From positions 1 through 63,041 of IMG/VR virus record IMGVR_UViG_3300042509_001342: 63,041 nt of DNA; one strand, 5' to 3'. Source of the stretch: a virus. Below the pieces are notes generated by a model. The model made no database searches, was not told where the DNA came from, and saw only the letters and a list, made by a program, of their open reading frames with translations. How positions within the stretch are numbered: the first letter of the stretch is position 1; every line of letters starts with the position of its first letter. Shown piece after piece: positions 48,701 through 56,506 of this stretch. A program made the translations under genes and the position numbers.

Positions 48701-49337
48701 GGGCAGTCTCGACCACCGGAGAGTCATCGGGCTCGGCTGGCATTACCCGGGCATCTTGCTCACCGGGAACCTGAGTCTTCTCGTAGGTCACGCGGCCAGA
48801 CTCTGATCCCTTGACCGCATCCAGTGCAGCCAACCGGGCCCTGTCTGGCTTGCCGCCTTGCAGCAGGCCCATGACTTCGGCGGCCATGGGAGACCAGCCG
48901 CCAAGTTCTTCTCGGTTGGCCTTGGGGAACTCCCTTGCAATGCTCTCGGCAATGCTTGCCTTCTGGTCCGCAGGCAGGGACTTGAACTCTTTGACAAGCT
49001 GAGCAAGGGACTCGCCGTCACCCGACTGAGCAAGGCTGAAAAGAAGCTCGGTCAGGCCACGGGCTCGGGAGCCGGGCACTTCCATGCGGGTGCCACCCGG
49101 CCCGGCCATCCGGCGTTCTCCGGTCTTCGGGTCGATGCCGCCTTTGGGAAGGGAGTAGCCGTCCTTCTTTTGCTTCAGCAAGCGTTCCAGAAGCAACTCA
49201 AAATTACTGAGTGTGCGGGTGCCGCCGTCCGGTGTAGACACCGACGCGGGGGCCTTCCGGGGAATGCCGACATCCCCCTTGTTCTTGATCTTGTCGGAGA
49301 AGTTGCTGAGCGGAACCCAGTCCGGTGCCCTAGCCAT
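45771..49337 (-). CDS. Very large putative internal virion protein, 1188 aa
   Basis: Starts MARAPDWVPLSNFSDK, resembling the VPL N-termini of the proteins at 14367 and 15494. Hydrophilic, with many helices. A low-complexity Pro/Ala/Gln/Lys segment (from about residue 985, for example TTTPQPKPQAKPQTQQAAAT) is followed by a short membrane-like span (ALIGGGLLLGAGAAYQIA). No enzyme motif. Probably ejected or structural; the membrane span may help channel assembly. Confidence 0.55.
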   Translation of the reverse strand: MARAPDWVPLSNFSDKIKNKGDVGIPRKAPASVSTPDGGTRTLSNFELLLERLLKQKKDGYSLPKGGIDPKTGERRMAGPGGTRMEVPGSRARGLTELLFSLAQSGDGESLAQLVKEFKSLPADQKASIAESIAREFPKANREELGGWSPMAAEVMGLLQGGKPDRARLAALDAVKGSESGRVTYEKTQVPGEQDARVMPAEPDDSPVVETAPENNLQEGVPPGDFAYKQGDPERMPPVEGVDTKGLRGAGASTFKATPYMRLPGETVDGGDPAKIVFDNQSYQPTISPEETRQWLEERVRQLPGAGEVDLSVLGDDVLKTLLRKNNISDTPPMPPQAVRKVPRRVLEQTGEDKGTFGPFDNGAVHAGRKYENAWDSWGQEAQAAMTAAFGDVDELVASIRAAKESGDTKRLNEILNRVTETLNGVKKPTVRKPTPLTNNQRATNSLKSEQDVVDNLIIQMIENPGVGRGNLDRLWDMMQVKPEGGQKKLSPSDYGSGFSSDPNVGPRQFAEYVLNRVLSPDKAPAQGSDYYRMAAAGLEELARERFSAKGSGPVPAKELAEVRKQLGPNDALDEAQNSSRSTDSRSLSDDAEIGSLERIDREAAATPAVENATANSDKFKGSEGREVFKGGKEGIREWALYRTQNGKVVYRDPKTGDVVAEPIRTSGSFPTKPSRIAELRNLAYQSMASKLPSDTNGKKARAIARFNVLWPEGGSPSAEYFRDLTKRADHPEIVSSVRDGEPAVSPDFEANPEDIARSKEELDAYKTEQARQSKAKKLTTDHADEGAWKSRYKAAPNAKVERYGPQSEAEIREYDTKQKEMLAEEERALGNRSVTAAKPGGYVTRPDGEVVPSRYQLESDGKQSAPAKTEGAAAADEAEDFQLGGLEAEDELPLAKFETILGNKDATPEELVWAKAQYREAKDAYDAITDPDHRAAFKAEVMDKLDAAVASGPHKKGKPEAATAQPAPQPAPQATTTPQPKPQAKPQTQQAAATTAAKPKGQAKPKPQPKAKPQQAAAQKGPAPQAGKKTPADVDAVNEKLDQAAKSNVGESDAPVVGKNDPDPAKTDNKTDVDAESKVGKDGKPKKKSLTERIKGYIPSKKKALIGGGLLLGAGAAYQIANNLTQPEYEDPFARGETETGTGPEGRRDIGDFPASGSSEDRLRQLKALIDGSQKAQKIPQTMSRWH

Positions 49338-49617
49338 TTTTCTTCTTGTCCTTCTTGTCTTCTTTGTCGGCAGCGATCTTCAGTCCGGGCGGCAGGTCGC
49401 CCTTGGTGACTTTCGGCGGCTTGGAGTCACCCTTCTTTTCTTCGTGCAGATCAACGAGATCGTCGTTCTCTTTGTCTGCGTCTTCCTCGGAATCCTTCTT
49501 GGCTTCTTCCTTTTCCTTGGGGGTAAGGTGCCTCATGGCAAACCCACCAAGAAGCTTCCGAAGCTGCTTCGGCGTGAGGTCTTCGAGGTCGAGGGTAGAG
49601 AAGTTTGCGTGGGACAT
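49330..49617 (-). CDS. Highly charged small protein, 95 aa
   Basis: MSHANFSTLDLEDLTPKQLR onward, then a lysine/aspartate-rich tail (KEEAKKDSEEDADKEND). ATG 49617 lies shortly after the preceding stop; the ORF is open further upstream but that part overlaps the previous gene. No domain. Possibly a structural adaptor or packaging-associated protein. Unknown. Confidence 0.55.
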   Translation of the reverse strand: MSHANFSTLDLEDLTPKQLRKLLGGFAMRHLTPKEKEEAKKDSEEDADKENDDLVDLHEEKKGDSKPPKVTKGDLPPGLKIAADKEDKKDKKKNG

Positions 49618-49622
49618 TGCGA

Positions 49623-50114
49623 TTACCCAAGGTTTCCTAGGAGTGAAAGGCGGAAAGCCTGCCAACTGTTGTCTCGTTGCATTTGGTTGTTCATGCGGGC
49701 CGACTTGACCTGAAAGGCACGGTTGAAGTTTGACCCCTGAACGGCAGTGTCTTGTGCGTAGTTGTCATTGAGCCGAGCCTGCATGGCCTGCCGCGTGTCA
49801 AAGTCCTGCTGTGAGTTGAAGGCTTGGTCTTCGGCGCGGGCTTCGGCTACTGCGCTGGCCCCCCGTGCGGCACCGGAAGCTTGAGACTGAGCCGCCCTCA
49901 TGCGGTCCATGTTGTTGACAGAAAAGCCAGCCTTGGCTGACATGGCAGGGCGAACGTAGCCCTTCTGGAACTCCTCGGCCGCCCGGTTGTTCCCGAACTC
50001 CTCGGTGGCCCTGTCGCTAATGGTCCGTCGCGGCTGAATGCCAGCCAGACCTGCAACCGGATTCGGCTTGAAGGCAGACTGCGACGGCTTCAGTGAGTAG
50101 CTGTTTCCGATCAT
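49623..50114 (-). CDS. Hypothetical virion protein, 163 aa
   Basis: MIGNSYSLKPSQSAFKPNPV onward. Rich in Asn, Gln and Ala, mostly helical (RMRAAQSQASGAARGASAVA). ATG 50114 overlaps the previous stop (ATGA). It is one of three consecutive Q/N-rich proteins that may assemble together. No family recognised. Confidence 0.55.
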   Translation of the reverse strand: MIGNSYSLKPSQSAFKPNPVAGLAGIQPRRTISDRATEEFGNNRAAEEFQKGYVRPAMSAKAGFSVNNMDRMRAAQSQASGAARGASAVAEARAEDQAFNSQQDFDTRQAMQARLNDNYAQDTAVQGSNFNRAFQVKSARMNNQMQRDNSWQAFRLSLLGNLG

Positions 50115-50554
50115 CCAAGTAGCCTCGCAAGGCCGGAACGCCAGTTCATCCACATATCCCATTTGTGCTGGCCAAGCCGAAGTCCAAGCTGAGCTTGGTC
50201 AGCAGCCTGCTGGTTGTTCTGCTGAAACCGCTGCATCCGGGACTGCCGCATCTGCTGAGTCATGGCTTCTTGCTGCTGTTGCATCTGGGACTGCATCTTG
50301 GCATTGGCCATGTCTGACTTACGGCCAAGTGCTGCTTGGTTTTGATACAACTGCGACTTGGCAAAGTCCTGAGCCGCCCGGTCCCCTGTGGCAGTGCCCG
50401 TGTTGGGCTTGATCTGTGAGTCGTGCCGCAGCCCCGAGAGCAGGCTGGCCCGGTTGACCGCCTGCCCGTTAGCCTGAAGGTCAGCAACAGGCTGGCTGGG
50501 TTGCCGACCAAACGGAGCCGCCATCGGGTTTTGCTGGGGACCTTTTTGGTACAC
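50111..50554 (-). CDS. Q-rich hypothetical virion protein, 147 aa, GTG start
   Basis: MYQKGPQQNPMAAPFGRQPS onward, then KMQSQMQQQQEAMTQQMRQS. GTG 50554 with GAGGT upstream, after the previous stop; an internal ATG is also present at residue 11. Low complexity and helical. Second of three Q-rich genes between the tail nozzle side and the large internal proteins. Function unknown. Confidence 0.55.
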   Translation of the reverse strand: MYQKGPQQNPMAAPFGRQPSQPVADLQANGQAVNRASLLSGLRHDSQIKPNTGTATGDRAAQDFAKSQLYQNQAALGRKSDMANAKMQSQMQQQQEAMTQQMRQSRMQRFQQNNQQAADQAQLGLRLGQHKWDMWMNWRSGLARLLG

Positions 50555-50556
50555 GG

Positions 50557-51177
50557 CTACCTCGCCAGCAATGACTGGGACATGGCTTCAAAGGGGCCCA
50601 TGATTTTGTGGCCGCCGGGGCCGCTGACATGGGTGTTGCCGTAACCCATCATCCGCATCAGGGCATTGTTCTTTTGGGTCCGATACTGCTGCTCGTTGTT
50701 CTGGGGCTGCTGGTACTGCTGCCGCTGCTGGCCTTGGGCCTGAATAGAGGCCAGTCTTTCTTGGTGTGCCCGCTCTAGGCCCGCCTGCTGCTGTGCAACC
50801 CGGGCGTTCATTTCTTCCCGCCAAGCATCGTTCACCTGATTCACCATGTTGCTGTGGTGGGCGAACTGCTGCTGGGGATTGGGGAGAGCAAACATGGATT
50901 GGCCCTGCTGTTGCTGGTTCTGGGCGGCCTGCTGGCCTGCTGCCTGTGCGTTGTTGGCTGGCCGTTGGCTGCGGGCCTGCTTTTGGTTCTGGGCGTTCTG
51001 CTTGATCATGTCCCGCTTGAAGCCCTTCTTGTCTTTTCTCCAGCGTTCGTGGAAATCCTCCATCATCATCCTCTGTGCTTCCTCCGGGTCGGAGGAGTAC
51101 ATAGAGTTGTCCACACCCTGCGATTGCTGGGCGAGGGCGTAGTTGAAGTTCGAGCCCGTCATGTTCGGCCAAGCCAT
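50557..51177 (-). CDS. Q/N-rich hypothetical virion protein, 206 aa
   Basis: MAWPNMTGSNFNYALAQQSQ onward. A strongly helical, Q-rich middle (QNQQQQGQSMFALPNPQQQ). First gene after the promoter-like motif at 51195-51209, so it may lead the transcript of the large internal proteins. Similar compositions occur in podovirus internal core proteins. No sequence family recognised. Confidence 0.55.
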   Translation of the reverse strand: MAWPNMTGSNFNYALAQQSQGVDNSMYSSDPEEAQRMMMEDFHERWRKDKKGFKRDMIKQNAQNQKQARSQRPANNAQAAGQQAAQNQQQQGQSMFALPNPQQQFAHHSNMVNQVNDAWREEMNARVAQQQAGLERAHQERLASIQAQGQQRQQYQQPQNNEQQYRTQKNNALMRMMGYGNTHVSGPGGHKIMGPFEAMSQSLLAR

Positions 51178-51194
51178 GATGGAAAATCTCCTAA

Positions 51195-51209
51195 CCCTTT
51201 TATGTCCGG
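51195..51209 (-). promoter_or_regulatory. Promoter-like motif CCGGACATAAAAGGG
   Basis: The minus strand reads CCGGACATAAAAGGG followed by TTAGGAG, 18 bases before ATG 51177. Flanked by TAACCC and GGGTTA arms. Shares the core with copies at 2837, 17582 and, more weakly, 34636. Confidence 0.5.
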
Positions 51210-51274
51210 GTTACGCCCCATCGGGCAGAGGCATCTGCGGCGGCGATACTTTGGGACTGCTGCTATCCAGCGTC

Positions 51275-52180
51275 CTAAGCTTTCGACTTCGCCTTTCGCC
51301 TTCTGGACAATTTGATGGCTCGGTTCACCATCATCCGGGCCACCATCTCGGAGAACGGAAGGCCACGGTTTTCGGCTTCCTCTCGCAGGCCAGCCAGAAT
51401 CTCGTCCATGTGGGCTTCGCAGCCGTCTGGGCCCAAGCAGTTCATCCGCTTGGCCTTCTTACGGCATCCACAGTTGGCGTCGGAGACAATGCCAATCAGG
51501 GCAAGGGACTCGGAAAGCAGGGTTCCCGGGCCGTCAGGGTCAGACTCGCAGTCGGCTGGCTGCACGGATGCTGAACGGAGCGACCTGACTGGGCCAATGG
51601 GATCGGGGAGATTTGGGCCGACAAAAGCTTCGTCAACCACCGTGACCTGATTGCAGCCGGTTGGCGGCAAAACCTGAGACAGGTTATTGGAGAAGTAAAA
51701 AGTGCCAATGTATCCACATTGACTGCCAATCGTGTCATCTGTCGCAATGGTGAACGTCCGCTCGTTTTGAGTCCACGTTCGTTCCCATCGGTCGAGATTG
51801 CCGGTCATAAACCCTATCTGACCGTTGATTCGGATTCGATCATCCGCCTGTCCGCTGCCCCAGATTTTGACTGGCAGCGAATAACGGGAAGGAATCGTGA
51901 TCGTGTATTTCAGGGTGATGGCGTTTGGCCGGGGGGTGGGCGCGTAGCTGCGGCGAATATACAGCGACGTACATGGCCCATCGCACTCCACGGGGGCAGT
52001 GTTCAGGCAGTCTTCTTCTCGCTCCCAAATCCCAAACGGACTCGGGACGCACTCCGTTGCACTGACGCACTCCCAGCCCCAGTCGCCGCATTCGCAGCAC
52101 TCGTCCTTGTTGGCAGCGACGATTAGCCGCCCCGTTGGGGTTCTGAGGTAAGCACCCTTATATTTCGCAAGTGGTTTCAT
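51275..52180 (-). CDS. Cysteine-rich structural protein, 301 aa
   Basis: MKPLAKYKGAYLRTPTGRLI, then clusters of cysteines in the first 75 residues (DECCECGDWGWECVSATEC) and again near the end (NCGCRKKAKRMNCLG). A beta-rich centre suggests a carbohydrate- or fibre-type fold. The C-terminal helix is basic. It lies downstream of the tail nozzle and a small coiled-coil gene, so it could be a tail accessory. Unknown. Confidence 0.6.
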   Translation of the reverse strand: MKPLAKYKGAYLRTPTGRLIVAANKDECCECGDWGWECVSATECVPSPFGIWEREEDCLNTAPVECDGPCTSLYIRRSYAPTPRPNAITLKYTITIPSRYSLPVKIWGSGQADDRIRINGQIGFMTGNLDRWERTWTQNERTFTIATDDTIGSQCGYIGTFYFSNNLSQVLPPTGCNQVTVVDEAFVGPNLPDPIGPVRSLRSASVQPADCESDPDGPGTLLSESLALIGIVSDANCGCRKKAKRMNCLGPDGCEAHMDEILAGLREEAENRGLPFSEMVARMMVNRAIKLSRRRKAKSKA

Positions 52181-52183
52181 GGG

Positions 52184-52576
52184 TCAGTCCACTGAGCATT
52201 CGACGGTGTTTGCCAGCAAATCCTCAATGACCTTCACCCGCTTTTCCAGCTTCACCAAAGACTTTTGCATTTCCTCAAGGATGTCGCAGATGGACTTGCC
52301 GCCGCACTCCAAGACCGGAATCTCTGGCGGGGGGCCTTGGGTTGTGGTTGTGGCAACTGGCTGCGCAGGTGCAACCGCTGGAAGGACTTGCTCCCGGGGC
52401 TGGAATTTCTGGGGCCCGATGACATTGGCCCGGTCACCGTTGAGGGTGCGGAAATTGGCTGGGTTGGCCGACTCGGACAGGAGCCGCTGGGCAACGTCGA
52501 GTGCAGTATTTGCCGGGACTCCAGCCCTTATGAGAAGGTCAGCAATTTGCTGTGCTGCACGGGGGGAAATCGGCAT
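52184..52576 (-). CDS. Hypothetical tail-region protein with C-terminal coiled coil, about 130 aa
   Basis: MPISPRAAQQIADLLIRAGV onward. N-terminal helices, a proline/threonine-rich linker (AVAPAQPVATTTTQGPPP) and a C-terminal helix (DILEEMQKSLVKLEKRVKVI). The ATG overlaps the preceding stop (TGATG). May connect tail parts. Function unknown. Confidence 0.6.
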   Translation of the reverse strand: MPISPRAAQQIADLLIRAGVPANTALDVAQRLLSESANPANFRTLNGDRANVIGPQKFQPREQVLPAVAPAQPVATTTTQGPPPEIPVLECGGKSICDILEEMQKSLVKLEKRVKVIEDLLANTVECSVD

Positions 52577-55479
52577 CACTCACCCCCATTCACGCCCATC
52601 AGGTCTACAGAATGGATCACCACCGGACCCGCTTCGTCCTGCTTCCCATACAGCTTGATGGAGACATGGGTATCGCTCCCGGCAAAGTCCTCTAGGGTCT
52701 TCCCGGCAAACAGGGCTCGGGCAATGCCATGGGATTCAGCTTCTTGATGGGGCATGGCTTGCATATCGACATAAGCTGCGGGCTCTTGATCGTCGTGAAT
52801 GAACCCCACGCCGCGATCACGGCGGGCTACGTTCCGTCTGGGTGTGCTGGACCCGTTGTAGAAAACAGCCAGATTCAGCCTGCTGCTGGTCTTGGTGGGC
52901 TTGTAGACCACGCTGACGTTTCTGGAGTTTTGCTGACCACCGTTCTTGCTCTGCTGATCGGTGCCAAATTCAAAGTTGCCGCTCCGATAGGAGTAGGCAA
53001 TCGGCTTTCCTTCGTCGGTCAGGCCGGAACCTAAGAGCAACAGACGGTTCTCGGCAGCATGGACGAGCATGACAGAGCCATCGTCAGCCCGAATCTCGGT
53101 CGCTGCCGAAAACACGGTCGGGTACTCCTCCTCCCAGATAGCCTTGCTGTCTGGGTCATAGACAAGCTGCCGCGTTGGGTACTTGCCCTCGTCGCCGGTA
53201 TAGGCAACGTGGATACGGATGACCCCGAAGTTCCGGTCTGCCCGAAGGAAGAACCATTCCCGCTTGTTGAAATCAATGGTCTTGAGGCTGGAGTCCGTAT
53301 TGAGCCTGAACATGGAGTCGATTGCCATGGACAAATGCTCGACCTCGCCCGTGTCGGTCATGGCATACAAGCCGTTGTCATCAAGGATGTAGGCCAGACC
53401 CATGTAGATGTCCCAACAGCGTTGGTTGAGGCATCCCCGGTAGGCAATCAGGGAGGTGGTGGCGTCCTGTTCTGGGCTGCGGACGAACGTGAGCCGGTGG
53501 ATGTGTTTGCTCTGGGCTACCACTAATGCACCGGCATAGGGAATCAGTGCCGTGATGTAGTCGGTGTCTCGGACATTGGTTTGCAGGATTAGCTCGTTGA
53601 CCTCGGGAACAGCTTCCGGCTCGTCAGCCTCGGAGTAGAGAAGGGTATTGGGCCGCTTGCCGGTCGTGTCCACGCCTAAGAACGTGCGATCTTGGAAGAC
53701 CACTCCAACGGCAAAGTCGGAGTTTGCAACCCCAAACCTGTTGGCATTGAGGGAGCCGTCCTCCAGAAGAATGGGCATCTGGAGATAGCCGTCGCGGGCC
53801 GTATCGGTCAGGTCGCGGTCAGAAAGAGAGTCTTCGTAATCCGCCGCCGTTTTCAGGGTTGCCACTCGGAACAGGGTAGTAGCCTGCCCTGCCGTGGACC
53901 GCCAAAGCTCGACGCCAGTTGAACCGGCGGGAATCGTGATCGCAGCCCAAATGATCTTGGAAGCACAGTCTCCGCAGTCCAGTTCATTGACTGGAGACAA
54001 GCTTGAGTAGATCGGCCCGCCCGCAGACTCGGGCACAGAATCGTTGACGTAGCGGTAGTAGCACTGGTACTTGCCCCTGAAATTCGGACGAACGATTGCC
54101 AGTGCCCGCGCTTTTCCAACATCTCCCTCTGGGTCAATGAGCTTGGGCGGGAACAAATAGACCTTGTTGGGGCTGGGAACGATCAGCTTTGTGACGCTGC
54201 CTTCGCAGTTGATGTCGGTCTTGATGACCTCCCCATCCTCGGTGGTGAACGTGGGCGGGGTCTTGTACCCACTGCCACCGTTGTCCACGTTGGTCTTGAT
54301 ACGCCTCTGCTTGTAGGGGTTTGCCCGGATAATTTCCGCCAGCCCCGGAGCCTTGGGTGAGTAGCGGGTTATCCCTTCAATCCGTAGCTGGCACTCCTGT
54401 TCCGTATTGCAGTTTGGCCCAGAAACGATGCCGCTGGTGAACGAACCGGCCACCTTGATCTTGCCGGTCACAATATCGCCAGCTTGGTAGCCAGAGCCAA
54501 AGTCATAGACTTGGACATTTACCCCAAAGTCGTTCAATTCGCTGCCGTCAGAATTCTGCTTCAAGCAGTTTCCGTTGTAGAGAGTCCCGTCCACCCAGAC
54601 GATTGCTCGGGCCCCAGAGCCAGAGCCACCTTGGGCCTCGACAATGATGCCCTTCCCCTCGCGGGCATACCCCTGAAGGCAGAGCCAAAACCAAGTCGGA
54701 AGCTCGGAGACTTCCCAGTAGACGATCCCTGTTTCAGGGTCACCTTGGGCAGCACCAGCTTCTAGGGTGATGGCAGCGGCAGCACCAACTCCCGTAGCTG
54801 GCCCATTGGGGGTGTCTGTGAATTCAACACAGGGCACTTCGGTGTATCCAGCACCACCGTCCAGCACTTCGATTTCATTGACACGGGCACTGAGAATCCG
54901 GCTGAGTGCAGTGGCCTGCCTGCCGCCATCTCCGGTGGGAGCCCCAATCTTGACCGTAGGGGGGAGGTTGTAGCCGTTGCCGACCTCGGTGATGTCCACT
55001 CGGGCAACGTAATAGCTGGGGCTGGAGTCCTGAGTAATTTCTGGTTTGGCTTCTGGGGCGGAAAGACCCACTGGCCGAACCTTCCCATCAGGGCCACGGA
55101 CCAGACCTCTTTTGCCATAACCTTGATAGATATAGACCTCGCCTCGCCTGCCCTGAGAAAAGGAAACGGGATGCTCTCCGGTGAAGGAGCTATCTTTGGC
55201 AACCTCGACCGGGGTGCTGCCGATGCCGCCAAGCTCAACGATCTTGCCGCTCTCCGACTGCCCCAGAATCACATCGGTTTGAGAGGAGCCCAGAGAGAGC
55301 CCCCATAGCTCGACCAGCCGCTCACTGGTGTCAGCCAGCTTTTGACTGCCACCTCTTACGGTCAACTGGCCGGGGGTCAGGCTGGTGCAGTTGATCTGCT
55401 CGACTGCCGCACCGGGGGGCAGGACGTAGGGGCTGGCAGTGTTGACCAGACCCTTCCAAGAGTTGATCCGAATAGGCAT
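52576..55479 (-). CDS. Tail nozzle (tail tubular B-like) protein, 967 aa
   Basis: Follows the adaptor gene at 55479-56492, the order of podovirus gp11/gp12. Starts MPIRINSWKGLVNTASPYVL, resembling the start of podovirus nozzle proteins. It has inserted repeats VGNGYNLPPTVKI, GGAGYTEVPCVEF and GGSGYKTPPTF (G-x-GY-x-x-P-P-x), a repeat found in many phage tail proteins. The second half is beta-rich and typical of a beta-propeller-like nozzle (YITALIPYAGALVVAQSKHI). Ends the tail tube. Confidence 0.72.
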   Translation of the reverse strand: MPIRINSWKGLVNTASPYVLPPGAAVEQINCTSLTPGQLTVRGGSQKLADTSERLVELWGLSLGSSQTDVILGQSESGKIVELGGIGSTPVEVAKDSSFTGEHPVSFSQGRRGEVYIYQGYGKRGLVRGPDGKVRPVGLSAPEAKPEITQDSSPSYYVARVDITEVGNGYNLPPTVKIGAPTGDGGRQATALSRILSARVNEIEVLDGGAGYTEVPCVEFTDTPNGPATGVGAAAAITLEAGAAQGDPETGIVYWEVSELPTWFWLCLQGYAREGKGIIVEAQGGSGSGARAIVWVDGTLYNGNCLKQNSDGSELNDFGVNVQVYDFGSGYQAGDIVTGKIKVAGSFTSGIVSGPNCNTEQECQLRIEGITRYSPKAPGLAEIIRANPYKQRRIKTNVDNGGSGYKTPPTFTTEDGEVIKTDINCEGSVTKLIVPSPNKVYLFPPKLIDPEGDVGKARALAIVRPNFRGKYQCYYRYVNDSVPESAGGPIYSSLSPVNELDCGDCASKIIWAAITIPAGSTGVELWRSTAGQATTLFRVATLKTAADYEDSLSDRDLTDTARDGYLQMPILLEDGSLNANRFGVANSDFAVGVVFQDRTFLGVDTTGKRPNTLLYSEADEPEAVPEVNELILQTNVRDTDYITALIPYAGALVVAQSKHIHRLTFVRSPEQDATTSLIAYRGCLNQRCWDIYMGLAYILDDNGLYAMTDTGEVEHLSMAIDSMFRLNTDSSLKTIDFNKREWFFLRADRNFGVIRIHVAYTGDEGKYPTRQLVYDPDSKAIWEEEYPTVFSAATEIRADDGSVMLVHAAENRLLLLGSGLTDEGKPIAYSYRSGNFEFGTDQQSKNGGQQNSRNVSVVYKPTKTSSRLNLAVFYNGSSTPRRNVARRDRGVGFIHDDQEPAAYVDMQAMPHQEAESHGIARALFAGKTLEDFAGSDTHVSIKLYGKQDEAGPVVIHSVDLMGVNGGE

Positions 55480-56492
55480 TACGCAGCCTCGTAAGTGGAG
55501 GCTGAGTTTCCACCGTCGAGGGTGTCGCAGGGCTCACCGGCTGGGCCGCTCGGGATGCCTTGGTCACACCCGGGCCGCAAATACCAGAACGAGGTGTAGC
55601 CAATCGCCCCCTGCCGCCGCCCGGAAATCGGGGCCACTGCATCAGACTCAAAGGCCAGCCGCAAATCACGCCCGTAAACCCCCATGGCACCCTCGACGTT
55701 CTTCCCAGCAATGCGGGCAAGCCACGCTTCTGCACCTGAAAGCAGTGCCGTGTACATACCCGGAGAGATGTCGAGGTAATCGGTGATGACGTACTTGGTG
55801 CCAGCCGGGTAGCCCATCTTCCCGGCGGGGCTCCATGCGTAAGCCTTGTTCTGGTTGGCAACTCCATAGATCAGGGCTTCGTCAGCGTAGGCATTCATGC
55901 CCGTCAGGCTTTCGGGGTGGCGAGTGGGGTCAGCCGACACCCGGATCACAGAGCCAATCATTAAATTGGTGAAGGTCGTGCCCGTGCCCGCAATCTCCTT
56001 GTCGGTCCACTGGACGGTGCCTGCACGGGCCTGCGGCTCCCAGCCTGTGAACCGGAGGTCTTTGGGTCGCCGCCGGTAGCTGAAGGTCACGCAGGAGTCA
56101 TTCGACCAGCCGTTGTAGATGCACAGGTCATAGCGGTCGGGGACATTCTTGGATGGAATGACAGTCCAAGCGATCCGGGTGAAGTTCCTGAAGTTGGAAT
56201 TCATCAACCGCTCCCACTCGGTCGGGTTCAGGTACTCGGCTACCAGCCCGGTCTGCGGAAGCGTGAAGGCATCGACACTCTGGCAACCCCATGGCAGGGT
56301 GTGGCGGGTCAACTTGTCGTGGCAGCAAAGCTCAAGGTTTTCGGTGGCGTGATACCACCTCCAATCCCGAACAGATACCAAGTCCCGGTAGGCATGGAAC
56401 AAAGACTGGCGCAGCACCCGATGCTCTTGGTCTTGGGCACCACCCCCCACGGAATCCATGAGGTAGGAAACGCAATCTAGGCTCGTATACAC
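55479..56492 (-). CDS. Tail adaptor (tail tubular A-like) protein, 337 aa
   Basis: GTG 56492 with AGAAGGGG upstream. MYTSLDCVSYLMDSVGGGAQ, then HRVLRQSLFHAYRDLVSVRDW resembles the helical N-terminus of head-tail adaptors. A beta-rich middle and AYADEALIYGVANQNKAY follow. Directly upstream of the nozzle gene and overlapping its start. It would join portal to nozzle. Position and order are the main support. Confidence 0.7.
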   Translation of the reverse strand: MYTSLDCVSYLMDSVGGGAQDQEHRVLRQSLFHAYRDLVSVRDWRWYHATENLELCCHDKLTRHTLPWGCQSVDAFTLPQTGLVAEYLNPTEWERLMNSNFRNFTRIAWTVIPSKNVPDRYDLCIYNGWSNDSCVTFSYRRRPKDLRFTGWEPQARAGTVQWTDKEIAGTGTTFTNLMIGSVIRVSADPTRHPESLTGMNAYADEALIYGVANQNKAYAWSPAGKMGYPAGTKYVITDYLDISPGMYTALLSGAEAWLARIAGKNVEGAMGVYGRDLRLAFESDAVAPISGRRQGAIGYTSFWYLRPGCDQGIPSGPAGEPCDTLDGGNSASTYEAA

Positions 56493-56506
56493 GTTTTGCC
56501 CCTTCT

